The notes under the pieces were generated by a model that had not been told where the DNA came from, did no database searches, and worked only from the letters and a program-made list of their open reading frames with translations. This document shows positions 1 to 7,522 of a DNA stretch of 64,000 nt, one piece after another. Both the position numbers and the translations under genes were made by a program. The stretch's first letter is position 1. Each line of letters begins with the position of its first letter. Origin of the DNA: an uncultured Gammaproteobacteria bacterium (lineage in GTDB: Bacteria > Pseudomonadota > Gammaproteobacteria > Pseudomonadales > Pseudohongiellaceae); contig CAJXVC010000003.1 of the NCBI GenBank assembly GCA_913060975.1, forward strand, positions 248,001 through 312,000, written 5' to 3'.

Positions 1-1851
1 CCGGCCTTTTCTGTAACTGCATTGATCGGTAGCAGTATTGATGCCTTTCATAAAAATCCCGCGCATCAACAAAGCATGATGGCGGAACTGAAACAGACTC
101 ACAAAGCGCAGATTAGTGTGGGTGGCCGTGCCTTCGCATTGACTGCCAATCCAATCTATGACGCATTCAGCACGCGCCTGGGTACGGTTGTGGAGTGGGA
201 AGACTTGACCGATAAGCTGGAGCAAGAACGTTTGCTTGAAGAGAAAAACGCCAAGGAAAAAGTACTTGCCGCGTCCAATTCGCGGATCAAGTCCGCGCTG
301 GATGTGGTTAGTTCCAAGGTTATGATGGCCGATGAAAACAATCAGATTATCTACGCCAATGATGCAGTATTGGATATGTTGCGTGATGCGGAATCAGATC
401 TGCGCGAGCAGCTACCGAATTTTTCAGCTGACAAGATTGTCGGCAGCAACATCGATGTATTCCACAAGAATCCTCATCATCAGGCCAGTTTGCTGGCTTC
501 GTTGCGCGGACGTTTCGAATCCCAAATCAAGATCGGTCGCCGCAGCTATTTGTTGATTGCTAATCCCGTACACGATGAGAACGGAATGCGTCTTGGCACA
601 GTCGTGGAATGGAATGATCGCCTGACTGAAGTAGCCTTCGAAGAAGCGGTTGACGGCGTAATTACTGCCGCAGCTGAAGGTGACCTGAGCGGCCGAATTG
701 AATTGGATAATACAGCTGGTGAATTCATTCACAAGATTTCCAACGGTATCAATCGCCTTCTCGAGACCTTCGAAAACGTCATTGAGGATGCAGAAGAATC
801 ACTTGGAGCGTTGGCTGAAGGTCGATTGACGCGCAAGATTGAATCGAACTATGGAGGTAGCTTTGGCCGCTTAAAGATAGATATCAATACCAGCATTGAA
901 CGACTGTTGACTGTGGTTAATGACATCGCTGAGTCCAGCTCCAGCGTTAAAGAAGCAGCGGTGGAAATCTCCAAAGGCAATACCAACCTGAGTGAGCGCA
1001 CTGAAGAGCAGGCTGCCAGCCTCGAAGAAACTTCATCTGCCATGGATCAGATCACCAGCACTGTTCAACAAAATGCGGAGAACTCGGTCCAGGCTAATAC
1101 GCTGGCTCGGGGTGCTCGCGAGGCCGCCGAAAATGGCGGTTCAGTAGTTGGGCGTGCAATCGATGCCATGGAAGCAATAAGTTCTTCCAGTGCCAAGATC
1201 ACCGACATTATCGGCGTGATTGATGAAATTGCTTTCCAGACCAATTTGTTGGCCTTGAATGCTGCTGTTGAGGCAGCGCGGGCTGGCGATCAGGGGCGTG
1301 GTTTTGCGGTAGTCGCAGACGAGGTGCGTAACCTGGCTGGTCGTAGTGCCAAAGCGGCGAAGGAGATCAAGGAGCTTATCAAAGACAGTAGTGCCAAGGT
1401 AAACGAAGGTGCCGATCTGGTAAATCGCTCTGGCGAGACATTGGAAGAAATAGTCACTGCCGTCAAGAAAGTCAATGACATCGTTGCCGAGATTGCCACG
1501 GCTAGTGATGAGCAATCTACAGGTCTGGATGAAATCAACAAGTCAATTGGCGAGATGGATCAGATGACTCAGCAGAATGCGGCGCTCGTAGAAGAAGCAG
1601 CGGCGGCTAGTGAATCCATGAGTGATCAGGCCGACAATCTGGACCGACTTATCTCTTTCTTTGATACCGGCACGCCACGGCAGCAAGCATTGGCACCCGT
1701 GCAGCAGCAAAGCAAGCCAGTGGTACCAAGCCGTCAAGAGACGCGACCTGCCAAGCCGCTCGTAGCCAGATCAGTCAGTAGTACTTCGTCAGCTGTGCCA
1801 AAGCCAGAGATTATCTCGGAAGATGAAGGTGACGAATGGGAGACTTTTTAG
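1..1851 (+). CDS. PAS-containing methyl-accepting chemotaxis protein, 5' end missing
   Basis: The reading frame is open from base 1, so the N-terminus lies outside the window and any TTG at 22 is only an internal codon. The visible part has the end of one PAS domain and then a second, very similar PAS: both carry a G-S-x-I-D-x-F-H-K-N-P block. A HAMP-like helical stretch follows, then a full MCP signalling domain with the conserved hairpin tip ([20 protein letters not shown]). The tail is a Pro/Gln/Ser-rich linker ending in EWETF at the stop codon, a CheR/CheB-tethering pentapeptide of the NWETF/GWEEF type. No membrane segment is visible, so the receptor may be cytoplasmic or its anchor may be off the edge. 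It heads a cluster with STAS, CheR, CheD and CheB, an order reminiscent of the Pseudomonas che2 (Aer2) system. The ligand is unknown. Confidence 0.95.
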   Translation, partial: PAFSVTALIGSSIDAFHKNPAHQQSMMAELKQTHKAQISVGGRAFALTANPIYDAFSTRLGTVVEWEDLTDKLEQERLLEEKNAKEKVLAASNSRIKSALDVVSSKVMMADENNQIIYANDAVLDMLRDAESDLREQLPNFSADKIVGSNIDVFHKNPHHQASLLASLRGRFESQIKIGRRSYLLIANPVHDENGMRLGTVVEWNDRLTEVAFEEAVDGVITAAAEGDLSGRIELDNTAGEFIHKISNGINRLLETFENVIEDAEESLGALAEGRLTRKIESNYGGSFGRLKIDINTSIERLLTVVNDIAESSSSVKEAAVEISKGNTNLSERTEEQAASLEETSSAMDQITSTVQQNAENSVQANTLARGAREAAENGGSVVGRAIDAMEAISSSSAKITDIIGVIDEIAFQTNLLALNAAVEAARAGDQGRGFAVVADEVRNLAGRSAKAAKEIKELIKDSSAKVNEGADLVNRSGETLEEIVTAVKKVNDIVAEIATASDEQSTGLDEINKSIGEMDQMTQQNAALVEEAAAASESMSDQADNLDRLISFFDTGTPRQQALAPVQQQSKPVVPSRQETRPAKPLVARSVSSTSSAVPKPEIISEDEGDEWETF

Positions 1852-1907
1852 TCTCCTGTTAGCCGGACCACTTAAACAACGCGAAACAAACTGAACAGGT
1901 ATTTGAA

Positions 1908-2207
1908 ATGGCCAAGGAATCAACAAGCAAGGAACTCGAAGCGGTGTACGCTCTGCCGAGAGTGATGGAGATTTCAGAGGTAGAGAAGGTTTATCAGGAC
2001 ATTCTGCAATTCACTCAGAAGACCTATGAAAAATTCACTATTGATGCCGGAGAAGTCGCATTGATTGATGCTGCTGGCATGCAATTAATCGTTCAGTTCT
2101 TGATATTTCTGCGTTCAACAGGTTGTCAGGTCAGCTGGATCAATGATTCGGTGCAAATCTTCCAGATCGCCGCTGAACTGGGTTTGGAAGGGCAGCTCGA
2201 GTGCTAG
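1908..2207 (+). CDS. STAS-domain protein of the chemosensory cluster
   Basis: A 99-residue single STAS domain, the fold of anti-sigma-factor antagonists. The core reads hydrophobic strand, then I-D-A-A-G-M-Q-L at about residues 53-60, matching the D-S-S-G-L loop of SpoIIAA/RsbV. The serine that partner kinases phosphorylate in that family is alanine here (A55), so control by Ser phosphorylation at this site is not expected. The start ATG has AGG eight bases upstream. It lies between an MCP and cheR and its 3' end abuts or overlaps the next gene, so a role as a binding partner inside the chemosensory array is likely. That role is inferred from position, since no STAS partner kinase is visible. 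Confidence 0.8.
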   Translation: MAKESTSKELEAVYALPRVMEISEVEKVYQDILQFTQKTYEKFTIDAGEVALIDAAGMQLIVQFLIFLRSTGCQVSWINDSVQIFQIAAELGLEGQLEC

Positions 2208-2239
2208 CGCTCAATACAGTATCCATACAGGACACTTCC

Positions 2240-2710
2240 ATGAAAGAGTCTGAAAATACCAGCATGAGTGACAAGCTCTTTGATCTTTGCGAGCTGCAGT
2301 TGCTGTCGATTATTAAAGATGCGGAAGTTTCTATAGCGAAAATCACTAGTAGTACTACTGACGCGGTCAAGAATAGTGCTGAGTTGCGCGAGCTTATTAA
2401 GTCCGGTAACGGCGATCGAGAGAAAGATGTTGTCGTGAGCGCCGAGCTTGAGGAGCGTGTGAATGAGGTGCTGGTAAATATGCAGTTCTTTGATGAATTC
2501 TCGCAGCGGATACAACATATCATGGAAATTGTTGAGCTGATCAAGCAAGAATCCAATAAAGAAGGATTCCTGAGTGATCCCAAAAACTCTGATGAGCTTT
2601 TCAAGAATATCTATCCAATTTTTTCCATGCGCTCAGAGTTCGAGGTTTTACGAAAAATATTTCCAGACTCTGGAAAAGTCGATAAGAGTGAGCTGATCGA
2701 GCTATTTTGA
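2240..2710 (+). CDS. Small helical protein with CheZ-like DxxxQ motif (candidate CheY phosphatase)
   Basis: A 156-residue, charged, predicted all-helical protein that I do not recognise as a named family. I chose ATG 2240 because AGGA lies eight bases upstream. A GTG at 2201 in the same frame would overlap the stop of the STAS gene and add 13 residues. The segment QFFDEFSQRIQHI (about residues 82-94) resembles the active helix of CheZ, where D and Q in a D-x-x-x-Q spacing attack the phosphoryl group of CheY; here they would be D85 and Q89. The gene sits between STAS and cheR, and no other CheY phosphatase is visible in the cluster. The phosphatase role is inferred from the motif and position. 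A structural adaptor is the alternative. Confidence 0.7.
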   Translation: MKESENTSMSDKLFDLCELQLLSIIKDAEVSIAKITSSTTDAVKNSAELRELIKSGNGDREKDVVVSAELEERVNEVLVNMQFFDEFSQRIQHIMEIVELIKQESNKEGFLSDPKNSDELFKNIYPIFSMRSEFEVLRKIFPDSGKVDKSELIELF

Positions 2711-2756
2711 CAGCTCAGATTCCCCTCAGTTTGTTTGTTCTTACAGGTGTCGTCCA

Positions 2757-3611
2757 ATGAATGCGATTGTGCAATTGGAGCTCAGTGACTCTGAGTTTTC
2801 CGATATAAAAGAACTCGTCTTCTCAACAACTGGCATTACACTTAGTGATGCCAAGCGCGAGCTTGTTAAACGTCGCTTTGCTCCTAGAGTCAGAGAGCTC
2901 GGGCTGCCCAGCTTCAAAGACTATGTCAGATTGGTGCAGACCGATAAAGGCGATGAGGTAAACCATTTCTGCAACGCAATCACTACAAACCTCACCTCGT
3001 TCTTTCGTGAGAATCATCACTTTGATCTTCTCAAGTCAGAAATCCTGCCGGCAATTTATCAGCGCAATCTCGATTCAGAGCGACGCATCCGCATTTGGTC
3101 TGCGGGCTGCTCGACGGGCCAAGAAGCCTATTGTTTGGCCATTATTCTCCGTAGTGCCATTCCAGGGCTGGAAAACTGGGATGCCAGGATTCTTGCAACG
3201 GATCTTGATGAAAAATGCTTAAGCACAGCACGTCAGGGGATTTATAGAGAGGACGCGTTCGAAAAAACTCCCAGCAAGATTGTGAGTGAGAATTTTTCGA
3301 AAGTCGATCAGCTCGTAAAAGGGCAGGCAACGCCTTCATTGCAAGCCAAGTTAGAAATCCGAAAATTGATTACGTTCAACAAACTTAACCTAATGCATTC
3401 GCCGTGGCCAATGAAAGGTAAATTTGACGTCATTTTTTGTCGTAATGTTTTTATCTACTTCAATAAGGCGACACAAGCAGAACTTGTTTCTCGTTATGCA
3501 AGAATGCAAGACCCCGGCAGCTTTCTCTGCCTGGGGCATTCGGAAGTGATTCAGGATCCCGAGAAAGTTGGCTACAAATTGATCGGAAAAACTGCCTATC
3601 AGAGGGTATAA
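2757..3611 (+). CDS. cheR: CheR chemoreceptor glutamate methyltransferase
   Basis: A 284-residue protein of normal CheR length. It transfers methyl groups from S-adenosylmethionine to glutamates on the MCP signalling domain and so drives adaptation. Visible hallmarks are the N-terminal helical domain, the linker motif N-L-T-S-F-F-R-E (about residues 79-86), the SAM-binding loop W-S-A-G-C-S-T-G-Q-E-A-Y, the acidic A-T-D-L-D ribose contact, and the F-D-V-I-F-C-R-N-V-F-I-Y-F block. The start ATG has AGGTG at a suitable distance. The receptor at the head of the cluster ends in EWETF, the type of peptide that tethers pentapeptide-dependent CheR enzymes, so the two proteins probably work as a matched pair. 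Confidence 0.97.
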   Translation: MNAIVQLELSDSEFSDIKELVFSTTGITLSDAKRELVKRRFAPRVRELGLPSFKDYVRLVQTDKGDEVNHFCNAITTNLTSFFRENHHFDLLKSEILPAIYQRNLDSERRIRIWSAGCSTGQEAYCLAIILRSAIPGLENWDARILATDLDEKCLSTARQGIYREDAFEKTPSKIVSENFSKVDQLVKGQATPSLQAKLEIRKLITFNKLNLMHSPWPMKGKFDVIFCRNVFIYFNKATQAELVSRYARMQDPGSFLCLGHSEVIQDPEKVGYKLIGKTAYQRV

Positions 3612-3620
3612 GGCACAGAC

Positions 3621-4229
3621 ATGGATATGACTATCCAACCCTGTCCTGAGATATTCGCACATATTAATCGGTACAGAGACAGAACCAATAACTGCATTGC
3701 CGCCAAATTGATGCCGGGTGAGTTCTACATTTCCAAAAATAGAGAAATGATCACTACTGTATTGGGCTCCTGCGTGTCAGCGTGTATCTACGACCCCACG
3801 ATGAGAATCGGAGGTATGAACCATTTTATGTTGCCGGCCTGCACTAGCGCCAGGAACAATGAGGAATCAGCGCGGTATGGATTGTTTGCCATGGAGAGCC
3901 TGATTAACGAATTGCTAAAGAACGGCTGCCGTAAAAGTAATCTAAGAGTGAAGCTCTTCGGTGGTGGCCAGATTATTCAGAATATGTCGGATATCGGTAA
4001 GAAAAATATTCAATTTGCTCGAACATTTCTACATGCCGAAGGCTTAGTGCTTGAAGCATCGGATTTGGGGCTGATCTATCCGCGCAAAGTAAATTTTTAT
4101 CCACATACGGGTAAAGCTATGGTGAAGCGACTGAAGACTCTTCACAACTCTGTGATTCAGGATCGTGAAAAGCAATACTTCGCTTCACTCAACAAGGAGG
4201 AGCTGGCTGGCGAAATCGAACTCTTCTAG
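3621..4229 (+). CDS. cheD: CheD chemoreceptor glutamine deamidase
   Basis: A 202-residue CheD that deamidates glutamines on receptors and can bind partner adaptation proteins. The catalytic cysteine lies in L-G-S-C-V-S-A-C (C51) and the catalytic histidine in G-G-M-N-H-F-M-L-P (H68). The F-G-G-G motif typical of the family follows at about residues 113-116. It lies 9 bases after cheR and 33 bases before cheB, inside one transcription unit. A second ATG two codons downstream is an equally possible start. The N-terminal 30 residues, before the conserved region, are longer than in compact CheD proteins and have no recognisable motif. Confidence 0.96.
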   Translation: MDMTIQPCPEIFAHINRYRDRTNNCIAAKLMPGEFYISKNREMITTVLGSCVSACIYDPTMRIGGMNHFMLPACTSARNNEESARYGLFAMESLINELLKNGCRKSNLRVKLFGGGQIIQNMSDIGKKNIQFARTFLHAEGLVLEASDLGLIYPRKVNFYPHTGKAMVKRLKTLHNSVIQDREKQYFASLNKEELAGEIELF

Positions 4230-4262
4230 AAAGTTGGTTCGGTCTGCTGGTAGGTCTAGATC

Positions 4263-5333
4263 ATGCATAGTGAAAAAATCAAAGTGCTTATTGTTGATGA
4301 TTCTGCCGTGGTCAGGAAAATGTTGTCGGAAATTCTGAATTCGGACCATGACCTGGAAGTTGTCGGTACGGCAATCGATGCCTATGCAGCACGTGAAAAG
4401 ATCAAACAGCTTCATCCGGATGTCATCACGCTGGACATAGAAATGCCAAAAATGGACGGCATTACTTTTCTTCGTAACCTCATGCGATTAAACCCTTTGC
4501 CGGTGATTATGGTATCCACGCTGACTGAAAAGGGCGCTGAAGTAACACTCGACGCACTTAGTGCAGGAGCGATCGATTTTATCTCCAAACCCAAGATCGA
4601 TCTGTCCAATACTCTGCTGGACTACAGTGAAGAAATTATTGCCAAGGTAAAAGCAGCTGCCAATGTGCGAGTGCAGCGTCTTGAGGCTCGTGGTGGGAGT
4701 TTGAGAGCGCGGGACGGCGATGCGGCCAAGAGCACTGGCAAACCACTGCAATTTCGTACTACCGATAAGCTTCTCGCAATCGGTGCATCGACCGGCGGGA
4801 CAGAAGCTGTCCGGCAAGTACTTGAAGAGTTGCCACTGACTGCGCCAGGTATCGTCGTTACGCAACACATACCGGAGTACTTCTCCAGTGCATTTGCTGA
4901 GCGTCTGAATCAGGTATGTGCCATTACGGTATCCGAAGCGGTTGATGGCGAGATTATTGTACCGGGCCATGCCTATGTTGCGCCGGGTAATCGACATTTG
5001 CTGGTTCAGAAAGATGGTGCTCGCTGGCGCTGTCGGCTCAGTGATGGTGATCCTGTTAATCGCCACAAGCCAAGCGTGGACGTGTTGTTTGAGTCGGTGG
5101 CGGCCAGTGCCGGTCAAAACGCCACTGGCGTAATTCTGACTGGCATGGGGAAAGATGGTGCTCGCGGATTGCTCAAGATGAAAGAGTTTGGTGCCCATAC
5201 CATCGCGCAGGACGAGGCGAGTAGTGTGGTCTGGGGGATGCCCGGCTCGGCAGTCGAGCTGGGAGCCGCCACATCCATATTGCCGCTGAACAAGATCGCT
5301 GCAGAATTGATTTCAAGTTTTGTAGAACATTAG
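4263..5333 (+). CDS. cheB: CheB receptor methylesterase/deamidase response regulator
   Basis: A 356-residue two-domain protein. The N-terminal receiver has the acidic pair in I-V-D-D-S-A-V-V-R, the phosphoacceptor D58 in [11 protein letters not shown], and the conserved lysine in F-I-S-K-P. A variable linker is followed by the methylesterase domain with the catalytic triad S176 (G-A-S-T-G-G-T), H202 (T-Q-H-I-P) and D298 (G-M-G-K-D-G-A). Phosphorylation by CheA, presumably encoded off the left edge, would activate demethylation of the receptors. It is the last recognised adaptation gene. The ribosome site of the next small ORF overlaps its stop codon, so the two are probably coupled. Confidence 0.97.
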   Translation: MHSEKIKVLIVDDSAVVRKMLSEILNSDHDLEVVGTAIDAYAAREKIKQLHPDVITLDIEMPKMDGITFLRNLMRLNPLPVIMVSTLTEKGAEVTLDALSAGAIDFISKPKIDLSNTLLDYSEEIIAKVKAAANVRVQRLEARGGSLRARDGDAAKSTGKPLQFRTTDKLLAIGASTGGTEAVRQVLEELPLTAPGIVVTQHIPEYFSSAFAERLNQVCAITVSEAVDGEIIVPGHAYVAPGNRHLLVQKDGARWRCRLSDGDPVNRHKPSVDVLFESVAASAGQNATGVILTGMGKDGARGLLKMKEFGAHTIAQDEASSVVWGMPGSAVELGAATSILPLNKIAAELISSFVEH

Positions 5334-5341
5334 GAGCTGCC

Positions 5342-5497
5342 ATGAAGTCAGTTATATCCAGTTGTTGTACGCCATTTAACCATCGGGGAGGCATAGTGAC
5401 CCGCCTGGCCGGTTACTCATTTCTGTTTTTTCTGGCCAAGGGGCTGGTATGGCTGGGGCTTTTTGGGCTGGTAGCGCTAGGAGTGACGCCGCTGTGA
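5342..5497 (+). CDS. Small single-span membrane peptide, 51 residues
   Basis: A short frame starting at ATG 5342. Its ribosome site AGGAG (5332-5336) overlaps the stop codon of cheB, with a five-base spacer, a strong sign that it is translated and coupled to cheB. The product begins with a short polar stretch containing C-C, then one long hydrophobic helix (about residues 21-48) rich in Leu, Phe and Gly. It ends after the helix with no cytosolic domain. I do not recognise the family. It could anchor the soluble chemosensory array or be unrelated. Confidence is limited by its size, but the start context is good. Confidence 0.55.
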   Translation: MKSVISSCCTPFNHRGGIVTRLAGYSFLFFLAKGLVWLGLFGLVALGVTPL

Positions 5498-5682
5498 CTC
5501 GAGCTTACCTTTCTGTGATAAAGCGAAAATACAACTCAAGGTTTGCTGGCGTTTTGCCGTAGTGTCCGAATATCCGCGAGAAAAACGCAGCGGCAATTGC
5601 AATGTCGGTAGTACTTTAAAGAACTGGTGGGTCCTAACGGGCGAACTGGTCCTGCAATCAAAGTTTGATGAGAATATAGTTA

Positions 5683-6993
5683 ATGAATCCTGAAGCGCAG
5701 CTAAAAAACAGTGATACATCGCAGTTGACCGCACAACGGTCAATGCCAATTGCTGATTCTCAGTCTAATAGCGCTGGGCACGGCTGTTCGTCTATCCTGA
5801 TCGTGGATGACGACCAATTCTGTCTGGAGCTGACTCGAGAGCTGCTAGCCGCCATGGGCTATAATCGGATCAGCATAGCGTCCGATGGTCACAAGGCTCT
5901 GGAGTTGCTGGACGGGTCAGAAACAGATTTTTATATCATCGTCTGCGATTTGAACATGCCGCGTATGAACGGCGTGGAGTTTATACGGCAGACACGTGAC
6001 AAAGGTTTCTCGGGCGGCATAATTCTGTTGAGCGGTGAGAACCCACGCATGCTGGAAACAGCTTATGGTGTAGCCAATGCTCATGCGGTCAATCTTTTGG
6101 GTGCGCTACCCAAGCCAGTAGATCCACAAAAGCTGAAGAGTCTTATCGAAGGCTTCAAGCCTGCCAGTGAACAGAAAACTGGCTATACACCCCAGGAACC
6201 AATCACTGAAACCCAATTGCGAGAAGGTATCGAGGGCTCAAAGACAGATCAGGTGCTTCTCGTTTTTCAACCCAAGGTTGAAGTCAAAAGTGGCAACATT
6301 ATCGGTGTAGAAACACTGGCGCGTTGGTGGAATAAGGATCGCGGGATACTGGGCCCGGCAGCATTCATCCCTCTGGCCGAAGAGAAAGGCTTGATCGATG
6401 CTTTGACAAACACCATTTTCACAAAGGCGGTTCTGCAAGCCTCTGCCTGGGAGGCGCAGAAAATTGATCTTCGTGCAGCCATCAATTTCTCTGTTAATTC
6501 GTTTTCCAGTCTTAAATTTTGCGATTTTCTGAACGCGACTGTGCGTCAATTCAATGTTGACCCGCAGCGCTTGATTCTGGAGATCACTGAAACACAAGCA
6601 ATGTCGATCCCGGTTGATTGTCTGTCATCAATAATCGGTGTGCGACTGAATGGCTTCGGGCTGTCAATTGATGACTTTGGTACTGGTAATTCTTCGCTCG
6701 CACAATTGAAGAATATTCCCTTTACCGAGCTCAAAGTTGATCGGGCTTTTGTCAATGGCGCCGCTCAGAACGCCAGTTCGCGGGCGATTCTGGAAGCCAG
6801 TATCTCATTGGCTCGAAAACTGGATATGCAAGTTGTCGCAGAGGGTGTTGAAACTCGCGATGACTGGGATTTGGCAGAGGAGCTGGGTGTGGATTATGTG
6901 CAGGGATTTTACTGCGCACGGCCAATGAGCAATGGCGATTTGCTTGATCTGTTGCAGCAATGGCAAGGACCGCATCACGGAGCGGGCGACTAG
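5683..6993 (+). CDS. Receiver-EAL response regulator, cyclic-di-GMP phosphodiesterase
   Basis: A 436-residue protein. After a polar 35-residue leader comes a receiver domain (about 37-150) with acidic pocket I-V-D-D-D, phosphoacceptor in C-D-L-N-M-P and lysine in A-L-P-K-P-V. A short linker leads to an EAL domain (about 175-425). The catalytic signature reads E-T-L-A-R rather than E-A-L, a tolerated variant. The other metal and base residues are present: Asn in F-S-V-N-S-F, Glu in I-T-E-T, D-D in S-I-D-D-F-G-T-G, Lys in E-L-K-V-D, Glu in A-E-G-V-E, and Gln in V-Q-G-F. It should therefore hydrolyse c-di-GMP under phosphorylation control. There is no GGDEF domain. It joins the chemosensory genes to the kinases that follow. 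Confidence 0.93.
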   Translation: MNPEAQLKNSDTSQLTAQRSMPIADSQSNSAGHGCSSILIVDDDQFCLELTRELLAAMGYNRISIASDGHKALELLDGSETDFYIIVCDLNMPRMNGVEFIRQTRDKGFSGGIILLSGENPRMLETAYGVANAHAVNLLGALPKPVDPQKLKSLIEGFKPASEQKTGYTPQEPITETQLREGIEGSKTDQVLLVFQPKVEVKSGNIIGVETLARWWNKDRGILGPAAFIPLAEEKGLIDALTNTIFTKAVLQASAWEAQKIDLRAAINFSVNSFSSLKFCDFLNATVRQFNVDPQRLILEITETQAMSIPVDCLSSIIGVRLNGFGLSIDDFGTGNSSLAQLKNIPFTELKVDRAFVNGAAQNASSRAILEASISLARKLDMQVVAEGVETRDDWDLAEELGVDYVQGFYCARPMSNGDLLDLLQQWQGPHHGAGD

Positions 6994-7069
6994 GACTACG
7001 GTCGGGAAAACTGACCACTACACGGCTACTGCGAGTCTAAGGATTGGCAGGGTATCAGGGAGATCAGGT

Positions 7070-7468
7070 TTGAGTGCAGTACTAGAGAACGACAAATTTC
7101 AAATTCTTTATATCGAAGACAATTCGGCTAACCTGAGCCTGGTTGAAACAGCGCTGCAACATCGTGAAAACGTGGAATTGCTGAAAGCCAAGACAGCCGA
7201 GCTTGGTCTGGAACTGGCGCGTGAATATCAGCCCGGTTTGATACTACTCGATATCAATCTCCCGGGAATGGATGGTTATGAGGCACTCGAACATCTCAAA
7301 GCCAGCTCTCTGACAGAGGACATTCCGGTCATCGCCTTGTCTGCACATTCGATGAGCGCAGACGTAGAACGTGCTCGTGAAGCGGGTGCGCAAGACTACC
7401 TGGTCAAGCCGTACAGCATTGCCGAATTCTTTATGCTAATCGATCGCTGGACGAACGTGACTCACTAA
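7070..7468 (+). CDS. Single-domain response regulator
   Basis: A lone receiver of 132 residues. The frame is open further upstream into the EAL gene, but that stretch is the out-of-frame tail of its neighbour. TTG 7070, preceded by GGGAG with a seven-base spacer, gives a product that begins right before the receiver fold. Hallmarks are I-E-D-N-S-A-N (acidic pocket), L-L-D-I-N-L-P-G-M-D-G (phosphoacceptor), A-L-S-A-H-S-M and Y-L-V-K-P-Y. The sequence is of the type usually found fused to hybrid kinases rather than the CheY type, so it probably takes phosphate from one of the kinases downstream, in a relay, and not from CheA. Confidence 0.88.
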   Translation: MSAVLENDKFQILYIEDNSANLSLVETALQHRENVELLKAKTAELGLELAREYQPGLILLDINLPGMDGYEALEHLKASSLTEDIPVIALSAHSMSADVERAREAGAQDYLVKPYSIAEFFMLIDRWTNVTH

Positions 7469-7522
7469 CTCGAAGCAACCACAATTCGGCTGTAATGCGA
7501 ATCTGAGTAAAGAACTGTAATT

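Noticed and set aside
4488..5198. A 236-codon minus-strand frame opposite cheB
   Set aside because: It overlaps the receiver and esterase domains of CheB fully and has no recognisable motif.
6932..7069. The upstream extension of the lone receiver frame
   Set aside because: It overlaps the end of the EAL gene in another frame and encodes no fold. TTG 7070 with GGGAG fits the receiver boundary.
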